Below, piece after piece: positions 12,601-23,872 of a stretch of DNA of 64,000 nt. Both the position numbers and the translations under genes were made by a program. The notes beneath the pieces are model-generated. The model ran no database searches. It was not told where the DNA came from and saw nothing but the letters and a program-made list of their open reading frames with translations. This DNA comes from Setoptus koraiensis. Its lineage: Eukaryota > Arthropoda. Where the stretch lies: assembly GCA_048013815.1 (NCBI GenBank), contig CM106586.1, positions 12,214,001 to 12,278,000 of the forward strand, given 5' to 3'. The number at the start of each line of letters is the position of its first letter. The first letter of the stretch is position 1.

Positions 12601-15600
12601 CTGATTACGGCCGATGGTCATTCGAATATTCACCCAACACATTACTAACATTATTTGCATGCACGAATATCCATCACCCAAGTGTGCCATGAGCACTTTA
12701 GTCCGCTACAACGAATATCCTATTATGTGTAGGAGGTGTTAGTTGACAGCCTACAACTATAACTATAGCAATAGAAGCAAAATAGTAGAGAACAGTTATA
12801 ATGATAACTTTGATTCTATTACGTCACATGCAGCTAGTCAGTCTATCATGCCAACAGCAAACAATTTGTTTGTTGGAGATTTTCATCTCACTGGCAATTA
12901 GATTAAATCATTTAGCTTACCGTGTTTATTTATGAGCCTCTGCAATCTATTCGGAATGTTAATCAGTATTTAGTGCACCTGTGATAATGTATTCTATCTG
13001 TTACTGGTTTGTTGGTTAGTTCTTAGAGCAAGCCATCACATTAGATGAATTACTTTGTTAGAGTCCCACTAATACCTATTTGGGTCCTTCTTTGATGTGA
13101 AAAACCCATCGATCACCATCTTGGTAATTACTATCTGGCACTTCAGCAACGAACAAACAGACAAATTGACCAGCACAACAACATCGTGTAAGCGCCCAAA
13201 ATAGAGTATAGTTAATCAATATTAATGGGAAGATTATGGGGTGATCGAGTTTGCAGCTATAATTTGCATAATACTGATCATCCAATTGGCCCCTGGCTCA
13301 CAGACAGTTATCGACAACTATAGAATGCTTCGGCAATAGGTCAAACACTATCTTTCACCAGCCGTTTATATATGAACGACCTTTGCACACCCAATGACGA
13401 GTCAAGTCTTCGGAGTCTGGGGCTTTCGGGTTTGTCTGGTTTGTCTTGTTCCACGAAGCGGACCTCAACGAAGCTCCACACCGACCTATACGAACACGAT
13501 TGCTCAATACACTGGTGTATCCTAAAGCCTATTTTAGGATTTCCTCAGATAATTCATCATTTCTATTGAAAATACCAACCTTTATAGTATCACAGTATCT
13601 ATAACAATGCATATAATTGATGAGATCAATTTCGTAAATACAAACTGTCTGAAACTGTGCTGATTACATCATGCGGTAGTAGATATCACGATGATAGTAG
13701 ACATCTTAAGAAAAAATTGGTAACGTGGTTTTCCAAATTGACCTTCCTAGAACTACAATCACGAAAAAATCCATCATATTTTCCTTCACATACCACGCTT
13801 CAGTTGATTGTGTGCTTTCCATGTTCTCAACGGTTTCGAAAGACTTGACGAGAACTTTTCTCAATCATTTGCTTCAATATCAGATGTTACTTATACCGAG
13901 AAGTGCAGGCTATTAAGGTTGAGTATTCTAGGTCCGGGTCTTTTCATCGACGTTTACTTCATCTAGAGTATGCTAGGCATTCATTTCGAGCCATATCCTT
14001 CTTTCAACTCATTTCTGCCGTGCACTTTTTATAGATCGGATTTCTCGATGCAACTTCTTAATTTCCTTGGTGATATACTTGTGATACGCTCTTGCTAGTT
14101 ATTATGTATCGTTTTTCTGGTCTAGCTTGATGTTCATTATTAATCAGAAGCTGACGTATAGTAGTTTAAAGCACTCATTAGCCTCGGGGACAGAGAATTT
14201 ATTTTGCCGCCTACAAACCAATTCAGAGTCGTTCTTGATAGAACGCATACAGGTCAGTTGATCCCCTCACACCTATCTCCTATACAGTTTTTTAGTTCAA
14301 GGAAAAAGACTGGGGAACCCGATAACTTCAGGATAAGCTGAAGGAATCCGATCGACTGAAAATGTGCTGAATAAATTCCAAGAGATCATTTACTGCAGAA
14401 AAAGCAGAGATTCCACAAATCTCTCTTATTCTCAGTAACCGCTGAACGACTTATGACAATTTCTGATAAGGAGATTAGACATCAAAACATTCTGAGTCAC
14501 AAAATCGAACACCACCAGACGGAATTATTATCATTTTGGAAAGCTTTTCGAACACTGTAATAATTCTGAGAAAACAAATTCCACAAAATAAGGCGACTGC
14601 ATGATAATGTAAGGAGCTTTCGGAAGAACATCCGAACCAACAAAACTCAAGAAGCGATAAAAATCAACTATCCACCATCAACCATGGGTACAAAAAAAAT
14701 ATGAAAAAGCTAAATTGTCATGCTGGCGTCGAGCAAAGAGAGGCCCTCAGCAGAGCGACTTGCAATTGGTCTATTCTCGGCAAGGCAGAATGCCTGGCCA
14801 AGCTAGATGAAGTCGTTCCCATTATGGGTGGAACAAACTAGTTCCGAGGGGCGGTAAGCTTCCACCACTCACCATTGCCAACAAAAATGAGCACTCAGAG
14901 GAGAAAATTTTGGTTGCCGCCTCCATAGTGTCTCGATGAAGCAACCATTTTCTCCTTAGCGGTTTCAATGACTGACTATTCTATTCGACGATGGTTTGAA
15001 GTGTCTGGTGGTACCGAAAATTCCTCTCAATGAATCGGACAACTTTTGTCTTGTTGTCACAAAGAAATTTCGAAATCTTAATTTATTGAGAGAAGAAAGA
15101 GGTTTAGTTGGATTTTTGGAGGCTCTCTTTGCAGAAATTTATTGTTGGCCCGAGAAAAAATTATGAAAAAAAGTTTGCGAGTTCAGATCCAATGTGAGCA
15201 CGAACACACACCAGATGCTGGTCTGTTGGTATGAATATGAATGCGATCTTCATAACAGGGTTGTATTTTTCTATTAAAACTTGTTATAGAGCACGTGAGT
15301 CTCATAGTGTAATTCATAAAAGACCTCAAGAAATATGAACAAATAAAATTAAATAGACAGACATAAGGTCCGCACATCAATAAATGGAATACGTTTCAAT
15401 TCGTGGAATTCGAGAACTCGTCCCATCTATTAATGTGAAGACTTTATCTCCTCACTTAAGAAGTGCCTAGTGGTGGTAACCTCTCATGAGCATCTGACAA
15501 GTCGAAAAAATACCTTGCATCCAAACATGGTCGAGCAATCTCTATCTTACCATATGTCATGAAAACGATCTGAGTCATGCGTAATTTTGCTCATAATGGT

Positions 15601-16636
15601 AATTATTTTTTCAAGCAAGGTCCTATCTCCGAAGAATGAGACAATTTTCCTCCAACATGATTATGATACTGTATACTAGAGTGTTGCACCCACCCAATCA
15701 AGGGACCGTGTGCCTTTTTATATGCCCTTTCACATACTTTCATTATGATGTCCAAACACGTTAGGTGGACGACCTGCACGACCTGTACCCCTGCATTGTT
15801 TGTGTTAATCGGATCTACTGGTCAACACAATGACCATTTATCAAAATGAAAAAAGCAATCAAATAGATTCTCCGACTACAAGGTGTGTAAACAATGTAAC
15901 AGCCTCTTCCATTCTTACAACTGATTGCTTCAACACATGGATGAACTCTACGTGAGACTTAGATGTCTCATCATTTCTAGACGTTGATGATGTTTAGTCA
16001 CGTAGACTCAAGGTTTGACCTTTTTTCCCTTCAGAATTCACTCAGTTCACTTTTCTGAAATATAAATTGATTTTCGGGGTATTTTCGCCCGTCACGAAAG
16101 AATTTCTATACTCGAACACTACAAATAAGTTGTAACCAACCACCCATACCGGTACATGGTAACATTACACAAGCAACTAATACATCGATTTTTGGGACGA
16201 AAAAAATTAGTTTACAACTCGGGTTGGCTATATCATTTAGTCACATCATATTCGGCATCTATGTTATAGAGTTTAATCCATCAATTTTACACGTACACTG
16301 CATTAGCAGTAAGGTTTTTACAGGTGTAAAACTCGAGTTAGGTATGATATGAGTGTTATAGACATTTGATAACGGCGAAATGTGATCAACAACAACAAAA
16401 TCCACTAAGAGCTTACATATAATCCACTCTGGACATGACTTCAAAGCAGACGGTTAACATTTGTTTCTAGCCAACCGATGTTCTTATTTATCTGACCAAT
16501 TGATCTAAAGAAAGTTCTTTTTGTTTGTTTGTTTGTTTTGTTTGAAGAATTATCAGATTAGATACTTTCATAGCAGTACATTATGATGATTTAAGGTTGG
16601 TTAAGTTCACATTGTGAGGAGTCAGATAGATGATAT
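9620..16636. other. Seven-kilobase spacer between convergent GPA2 and GPB5
   Basis: No supported gene. It holds many short frames with no domains, a poly-T run at 12420-12432, a run of G at about 12101-12108 and C-rich runs at about 11459-11475. A stretch at about 14290-14560 has a faint resemblance to a LINE reverse-transcriptase entry motif on the plus strand but is full of stops. Most of the spacer looks like old, unconstrained DNA. It must contain both 3' UTRs. Confidence 0.5.
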
Positions 16637-18944
16637 TTATGGTAACGACGGGGGCGGATCTACTACTAATCCGCCCCGACAAACAGCATTAGAAGAGGAA
16701 CATTTTTGACAAGCGCAGTTAACGGCATCCATATAGTGATACAATCTCAACTCGGGATCAACAAATGATGACGTGCATTGTGAAAGTGTCGTCCTTCTCC
16801 TGATCCTATCCTTGTGAACACAAACGTAGTGTATAGACTTTTTGTGGGGGAAAAGCCAATCCGCGATCTAGATGTGCAATATTATTATTGTTTGTTTTTT
16901 TTTTTTTAGAAAAATGTCGCATACAAAAAATGAAAGAGTTGTTATAATTTGAATATCAACGACGATGGTAATACTTTGTTATTGGATTTAGTCTGCTTTT
17001 TCATCTTTTTCAACCACTCATACTCCCACGAGTTTCGGTAAATTGAATTCGCTGTTAAGCCCATCGAGTCTACTTTGTTGCTCTCATCAAATGTTTCGTA
17101 GATTCAAATGAAAAACGAAATCATAGTAATGCGTCAGCCTCTACAGCAAAAAAAAATCTGCGATTCCAGATAGAATTATTTGTCCTATCAATAGATCACA
17201 AGTAAAGTAGAAGAAATCGATGTCGTTCAAAGAGAAGACCATTGTGTAGCAGGCTTACCTCACCAGAATCGCATCGGCCATAACAGACATTAGCAGTTAT
17301 CTGTCCCCAGCATTTGTTGCCTTTTGTATCTGTCTTGACCGCTCTGTAAGTATATTTTCTCGTTTTACAAAGCACAGGATCACCCGTTTCTACCTCGAAA
17401 CCCAGATTTGACATCGGTTTTTCTGTAGAAGATACAGGTTTCGGTTGAGGCTGTTGTTGTTGTTGTTGTTGCCATTCCAAGAGCCGATCAATGATTGCAT
17501 CTCGTTCGTTTTCCTTGTGTAAATTCGAGGCGCTGGCTAGCTGTGGGCCTTCATCAGATGATATCGATTGCTGTTGTTGATGTTGCGAATTATTGAATCT
17601 GTCCGATTGTCCAGTCTGCTCTGGTTCAGACAATTGATAGCTGCTGCTGATGATAGCATCAGGTAATAATGTCATAGATATATTATTGGTTCGATGATTG
17701 GGAGATGCCGAGTCTGGGTTTATAATGGCATCGCTCTGAATGATAGTTTGATCTTGATTCTTCGATGATCTATTACTTTTTCGATCGATATTATCATCGT
17801 CAGTTATCTGTATTGGTGATTGTTGCATGCTAGTGGGCATACCAATTGGAGGCACAGGCCACAATAAGCTAGATCTAAGCTGTCTGAGTGAAGATGGAAC
17901 GTGGTCTTGAGGTAATGAAGACGACGTGTCGAGTAGATCTGATTTGAGTGGTCTTCTAACACGAAATTTGATTATCTGATTGCCATGCTTTGTTTGTCTG
18001 ACAAAAGCCGGCTGTTTTTGATAATTATTCTTTTTATTGTTGTTATAGTAGCCGTTTCTCCATTGCAAATAAACATTGCGATTTCTGTTGCTGCTGCTGC
18101 TTCTGTCGTTGTCAATTATTTGTTTTGTGTGTTTTATATGTTGTTTATAGGGGTGCTGATTATATGTACTCGTTTCTTGCTGCTGTTCGCTCAATCGGTC
18201 AAACAATTCGTACCGATCGTCAGATTCTTTCATTTGAGCATAGTCTCCGTCATAAGCCGGCGCATAGCTTGTTGATGATCGTTGTGGGCGAGTAAACTCT
18301 TGCAATAAATCTGGATCTGTCTCTAGCAGATAATTCAGAATTGTCAATTTTTGTTGCTCTTCGCGGCCCATAAACGGATGATTCATTGAATTCTGCGAAC
18401 CCTCATTGTTATCATTACTGGTCTTTCTGTCGCTATCTTGATCAATTTGATAGTATGGTTTTGTTTCATAGTTGTTCAACCCTTTTTCTGCAACCAGTTG
18501 CATTGGATCTAGCACTCTCAATTGTGGGTCATGATTCTTCGTTTTGTCTGGACTGTCCAGAGTTAGAACTTTGAAACTGTTTAGTTTGATGTCGTCCAGT
18601 TTATTAGTTTTGTTTGTTTGTGAGGTAGGTTGTTGTTGTCGTTGGTGCAATAAATATGGAGTTTCGTCGAGTAACTGATACTCAAATGAATGAAAGTCGT
18701 CTCGTTTCTTGTTTTCATCGGTGCCGCTTATTCTTGTCGTGTCAATGTTGTTAAGAATTATCAGAATCAAAAAAGCAATTAACGACGATAGAATCCAAGC
18801 AGAAGATGTTGATCTAGCTCTAAGCAAATGATAATGAATGTCTTTTCTTCGTTTCAAACAACTTCTGGGTTTTTCCGAAGAATCGCACAAATCCATTAGA
18901 GTGACCGCTGCAAGGATAGAATGTTTTGTTGCAGAGAAAAGCAT
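16637..18944 (-). CDS. GPB5: Thyrostimulin beta subunit (glycoprotein hormone beta-5), two exons, long N-terminal extension
   Basis: The partner of GPA2 in the thyrostimulin heterodimer. Exon 1 is 18944-17259 (562 codons); exon 2 is 16867-16637 (76 codons and stop); the intron of 391 nt is phase 0. The product is 638 residues. The hormone domain is only the last ~115: VLCKTRKYTYRAV, then CWGQITANVCYGRCDSGE at the end of exon 1, then IADWLFPHKKS, VCVH and YHYMDAVNCACQKC in exon 2. This gives ten knot cysteines and is close to insect GPB5 proteins. Upstream is a Gln/Asn/Ser/Asp-rich region of about 520 residues with one membrane segment (about 47-66: SAWILSSLIAFLILIILNNI) and a furin-like RVRR near residue 330. 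The segment could be a signal anchor or a delayed signal peptide. Usual family length is 120-170 residues. The join is certain from the domain; the true start is less certain. Confidence 0.9.
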
Positions 18945-21900
18945 ATTGACTGATCAACTCATCGATTGTCTGTTCACTGAACTTGGCTTGAGGCTCGCTA
19001 GAATTGCTAGCTGATCAAATGTTTTGGGAAGTTTTTTTCGGTGTTTCTATGGCTGCTGACTTATGTTCAATCAAGTCCAAACTTTTGTCTCTCGGATTTT
19101 CTATAACGCTATGTTGAACTGCAACTGGAAATTGTACTATCTATATTTAATTTGACCTTTCAAGAAATCAATTGAACATTAGTTTCACACACTAAAGGTC
19201 TCTCATGATCTATTGTAGCTATAGGTTTTCTGGTATCCATATTGTACAAAACGCTTTGATTCAAGATGTTCTGATTTGCAGACAGAAAAGCTTGCGACGA
19301 ATTATGCAGAAAATTCAGGTGCTTCTAATGAAGAGTGTTTGTCGACGTGAACATGTGCGCAATTGTGCAAATGAATTGTTCACGATGGAAATGCGATTAT
19401 GAAATTCGTGTTATGATGTAGTAGTATATTCATTCTGTGAGCTATTAATAACTTGCGTGACACAAACAAATTCTTCTCGGATTTACTGAGAGAGGTGAAA
19501 TTCGAAAATTAAAATGATGTTCTATCCATGCGAACAATATCCATATGTAGAGATTCTAATGTTAATTCGCTGCATATGCTAGATATTTGACCAATGTGCC
19601 GCTATGTCGCATCATGTTGTTGTGTCTCTATTACGAGAATTCTTTTCCACAACGAATGCTACAATGAATTTGGGCTTTGGCTTGCTAGGTGGGGGCAAGT
19701 GGTAAATTGAATCACAGCGAATAGATGAATGAAAGCGAAACACGATCTACTAACAGGCACCAAGAAAACACAGTGCGCATGATCCTGTATGTGAATTGTT
19801 CCGACACTTTAGCAACAGAACTTGTTCACAAGTGTACGCCTTAAAGAATCACGACCACTCAACTGAATTGATTATATTGATGATAGATTGTTTGGAACCA
19901 TGGTAAGCTAAAATGATGCAATTAAACTTATTATTCACTCCAGCTTCTGTGATAAGCGCTGACGTCATATATACATGAATAGGCAATAGATTGTCATGTT
20001 GGCTAGAAACTGTCGTCTCGCTTCGCTCGGCATATAGTTAGCCATGCGCCAATTGTTCTTTTTTGTACCTCTTTGCTGTCTAAAAACTAAAAACGAGGCA
20101 ACATAGAAAAAGAAAAATCAATTATCCATGAATGATAGCAACAGCGGTGTTGCTTTGATCGAATTAAGATCTAACCATTAGATCGATGTAGAATTTCCTA
20201 TGTGGAGGTTCCCACTCGAAAAGTAACAGCCCCAGAATAAAACCAAGTATAGAGCGTTCTAATAGAAATTGACGACTGGCAGTGACTCTCTATAAACATT
20301 TCTAAACGTCGTTACTACAAGAATCCGATACTGTTCAACTAGAAGAGATACTTCTGAAGAAAAACGCTCTATATTAGTTATAGTAAATTAGTAATGCTAA
20401 GGTACATTTGTGCAAGACATGACATTGAAGCCAGGCTAGTGTTTGAGCAATCGTCGCACGAGAATTCCAATAGATATAGAATCCAGCCACGAATCATGAG
20501 GAAATTCTCTAGTAAGCAGAGGAATGAATTTACCGGAATTCATTAGAAAACAAAAAAAATAGCAAATGGTCGATTGTTCGAAATATTAAATTAGTGTCAA
20601 AGTTCAAGATCTTGGCACAACTGTCTCAACTGCAATCACTACTGTGTCGGTTGATTTGTTTGTTTTAGACACCTAGTGTACTAAAACCAATGTTAACTCC
20701 AATGTTGATGAAGATCGAAATATTAAAGATTTGCATTCGATGTTTAATATTCAACATTTTGAATTTCTATCAATTATTCGATTTCCTGATGCTCAACGTT
20801 CAATAAGAAACCAACCTGATGCTTCGTCGATATTGTGTGCTGTAGAGATTCCTAACGTTGACCGAACGAAAAAGCACAAATAATCTATTGATTGCTTGCT
20901 GATTTTCATTTACTCACTGTCACAATTTGAATAAATTCCTTTCTGACTAAATCTCTCGCGTCAGCTATTATTATATAACCATCATACTACCTGCATTCTT
21001 ACTGGAATACTAAATGATCTAAATCTCTTTAACAGATGGCGCCACATGCAACTTAGAAATATCTCCGATTTCTATTATATAATTGTATGATTATCAAAAT
21101 GCAGCAAGAATTCCAAAAGATTGTTTTCGGAATAGGTGTTAGAGATGTAGCGGACGACCACTTTCATGTCTATAAGGACGTTGAACGGTGTCACTACTCA
21201 AGGTTGTCGAGGTCGGAAGGGATGCCGAGTATATTGAGCAAAAATAGTAACCCTTATTACAGGCATATGTACAAGTTACTGAAACAACGAGGCGTGACAT
21301 ATAACTGAATTAATAAAGAACTTGTTTGTAACTTATGATTTCATTTTTCCATACAATATTCGTGAATCAATCATGTAGAAACGATTAGAAAAAGTTCATC
21401 GTCCGGTCCGCCTACCTACTACAAAGTAGTCACTGAACGACTTGGGGGGCGATTCTCCCCTATGTTCAAAGATATCTCTGAGTTCTTAAAACACAGAAGT
21501 GGTGTCTTTTGGCGAAGTTGGCGAATTCGTATTGGAAATATCCCATTTGGGTAGGCTCTCTGCAATCCTCAATGTTGCACATTTCTATAAATCATCTAAC
21601 CTACAAGGTTACCGCAATGTTCATTCAATAAGTCTCAACTGTGCTGAATTTCAACGAATTTCATTAATATTGTATCGAAAAATTCCGGTAGAATATTGCA
21701 AAAAGTCGGCAAAAAGCGGGCATGGGAATAGCGTATTCGTTCTCAGCTCGATCAGCCGAGAACAGATAGGCTATAGCCAGCCTCTTCTGACACTACCACC
21801 TAACTAGGTTACCTTGCTAGATAAAACATGCAACCCTCGCGCACACTTTGTTCAACTTGACTTGCCCCGCTGAAAAATACTTTCGCTGACACGATCTCCG

Positions 21901-22429
21901 AAAACAATTCTTTGGAAAGTAATCGCACCGAGACTTACGTCTCTGAAACGACCTAGCCAGAATCGGTCTTTTATTCTCTCGTGACGCTCGACAATAGATC
22001 AGCAAGAGAAACTGTTTTAAAGTGGTATTGTGTCAACTAGATGCACTTCGATGAGTTTGATCACATGGGTTATGTGCGGGATGTTATTCGCGTGCATAAC
22101 TTTGTCTATATTTTTATTTCAAGACGAAACAACATAATTTAACTGGTATGCTCATCCGACTCATTCTACCGTTCTGAACTGGACCAGGTTAGGTACTTTA
22201 GTCATGTTTACACATTCTAGAGGGCTGAAGATATGAAATTAACTATTGAAGCCAACTTGTATCACTACTGTGGCGATAGACCGACATTACAAATCTTCGA
22301 AGAAGTCGACATTCAAAAAACAAAAAGAAAACGCAAAAAGAACAAAGTTTTAAAGATTTCGGATCACCAGTAGATGTGACTGTCGTAGAATAAACGCATG
22401 ACCTCGATCAAATATTCAATGACAAGAGG
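18945..22429. other. Gene-poor spacer between GPB5 and the receptor array
   Basis: The right end is the GPB5 upstream region. Small frames at 19205-19402, 21087-21308 and 21499-21807 (plus) and 21817-22005 (minus) carry no recognisable domain and lack coding character. No transposon ends or RNA genes were recognised. Confidence 0.5.
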
Positions 22430-23372
22430 ATGGACACGATCAAATTCAACATATTTCGACACGTAATTTTCATCTGTACAGTGGTCAACAGTTCAGTGAA
22501 TCTTCTCTCAGATAACGAGGAAGAAAAAGCGCAACTATCCAGCAATGCTTTTGGACCCATTCTCGGTAATCGTCGCTTGATAGATAGAATAAGGCTCAGA
22601 ATTGAACTATTTTTGAAAGCCAGGCAACAAAAACCATCATACTTGATATGGCTCATGATAGACTTTTCTATAGGGCTCTACTTATTATTCACTGCTATAG
22701 TGCTTGGCTTCTGCAACCAGAACGTTGGTTCAAGGTTAAAAGAAAAAAACATGGTAGTAGATTTTTTTGGTTATTTTAGCTACGCTCGCTTGATCTACCG
22801 GATCGGAGCGATACTCTTGATTGAAACTTACTTTCTTCGTTTGAGAAACTTCCGAAGAAACTTGATTCCGAATAATTCGGATGGACACTATAGTATGATT
22901 GACAAGACCATGACCTACTTCTCTTGTCTCAATTTAACTTTAAGAGGCTGGCTTTACATCATGGGTATCATCGATGCTGTTCAATATAAGGATGGTGTCG
23001 ATCGTTCAAAGATTAAATGCTCCACTCATGTTGACTGTGAAGCAACCGTTCGAAGACGAAGCAAGTGTATAGCGTCCGGTGAAGAAACGAATAAATTATT
23101 CGCCAAACAACGCCCTGAACCAAACAAACATGAGCAAAGAAGGCAACTGATATCTAGAGGTATAAGACAATATTATTGTGGCAATTATGATTATTACAAT
23201 TACAATTACAATTATTATTGTTACAAGTTTACATGCAGGAATGATCAATTCGACAATTCGGAAAAGACCAAGGAAGACTTGTTCGGGTTCAATAATGATT
23301 TCCAAGTAATCAATCATCAAATAAAATTTCCAAAGAAACTACTAGAAAACGGAAGTCCCCATATAATGGATA
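22430..23372 (+). CDS. Gustatory-receptor-like gene 1, cut by an assembly gap
   Basis: The 5' part of the first member of the array: 314 codons open from an ATG (MDTIKFN) to the N run. It has the shared blocks of the family: an N-terminal hydrophobic segment ending in NSSVNLLSD, a KARQQ.PSYLIW membrane segment, the LIETYFLRLRN block, the MTYFSCLNLTLRGWLYIMGI block, and the start of the conserved FP.KL element after the long loop. The loop holds a Tyr/Asn-rich run (NYDYYNYNYNYY) encoded by a degenerate TTACAA-like repeat, unique to this copy. The second half of exon 1 and both small exons are not visible. A decayed 3' end at 29923-30090 could be its own or that of another copy, so it is not clear whether the gene is functional. 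Confidence 0.68.
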
Positions 23373-23872
23373 NNNNNNNNNNNNNNNNNNNNNNNNNNNN
23401 NNNNNNNNNNNNNNNNNNNNNNNNNNNNNNNNNNNNNNNNNNNNNNNNNNNNNNNNNNNNNNNNNNNNNNNNNNNNNNNNNNNNNNNNNNNNNNNNNNNN
23501 NNNNNNNNNNNNNNNNNNNNNNNNNNNNNNNNNNNNNNNNNNNNNNNNNNNNNNNNNNNNNNNNNNNNNNNNNNNNNNNNNNNNNNNNNNNNNNNNNNNN
23601 NNNNNNNNNNNNNNNNNNNNNNNNNNNNNNNNNNNNNNNNNNNNNNNNNNNNNNNNNNNNNNNNNNNNNNNNNNNNNNNNNNNNNNNNNNNNNNNNNNNN
23701 NNNNNNNNNNNNNNNNNNNNNNNNNNNNNNNNNNNNNNNNNNNNNNNNNNNNNNNNNNNNNNNNNNNNNNNNNNNNNNNNNNNNNNNNNNNNNNNNNNNN
23801 NNNNNNNNNNNNNNNNNNNNNNNNNNNNNNNNNNNNNNNNNNNNNNNNNNNNNNNNNNNNNNNNNNNNNNNN
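23373..23872. other. Assembly gap of exactly 500 N
   Basis: Exactly 500 undetermined bases. A round length like this usually marks a scaffold join of unknown true size. It falls inside exon 1 of gustatory-receptor-like gene 1. Confidence 0.98.

Noticed and set aside
13076-13285. Minus-strand frame of 69 codons with a Cys-rich middle
   Set aside because: No family match, no splice context, and it lies in the spacer between the two hormone genes without support.
14290-14560. A weak LINE reverse-transcriptase-like reading (KKTGEPDNFRIS)
   Set aside because: Only one short motif is suggestive. Stops follow at once and no further reverse-transcriptase block could be recognised.
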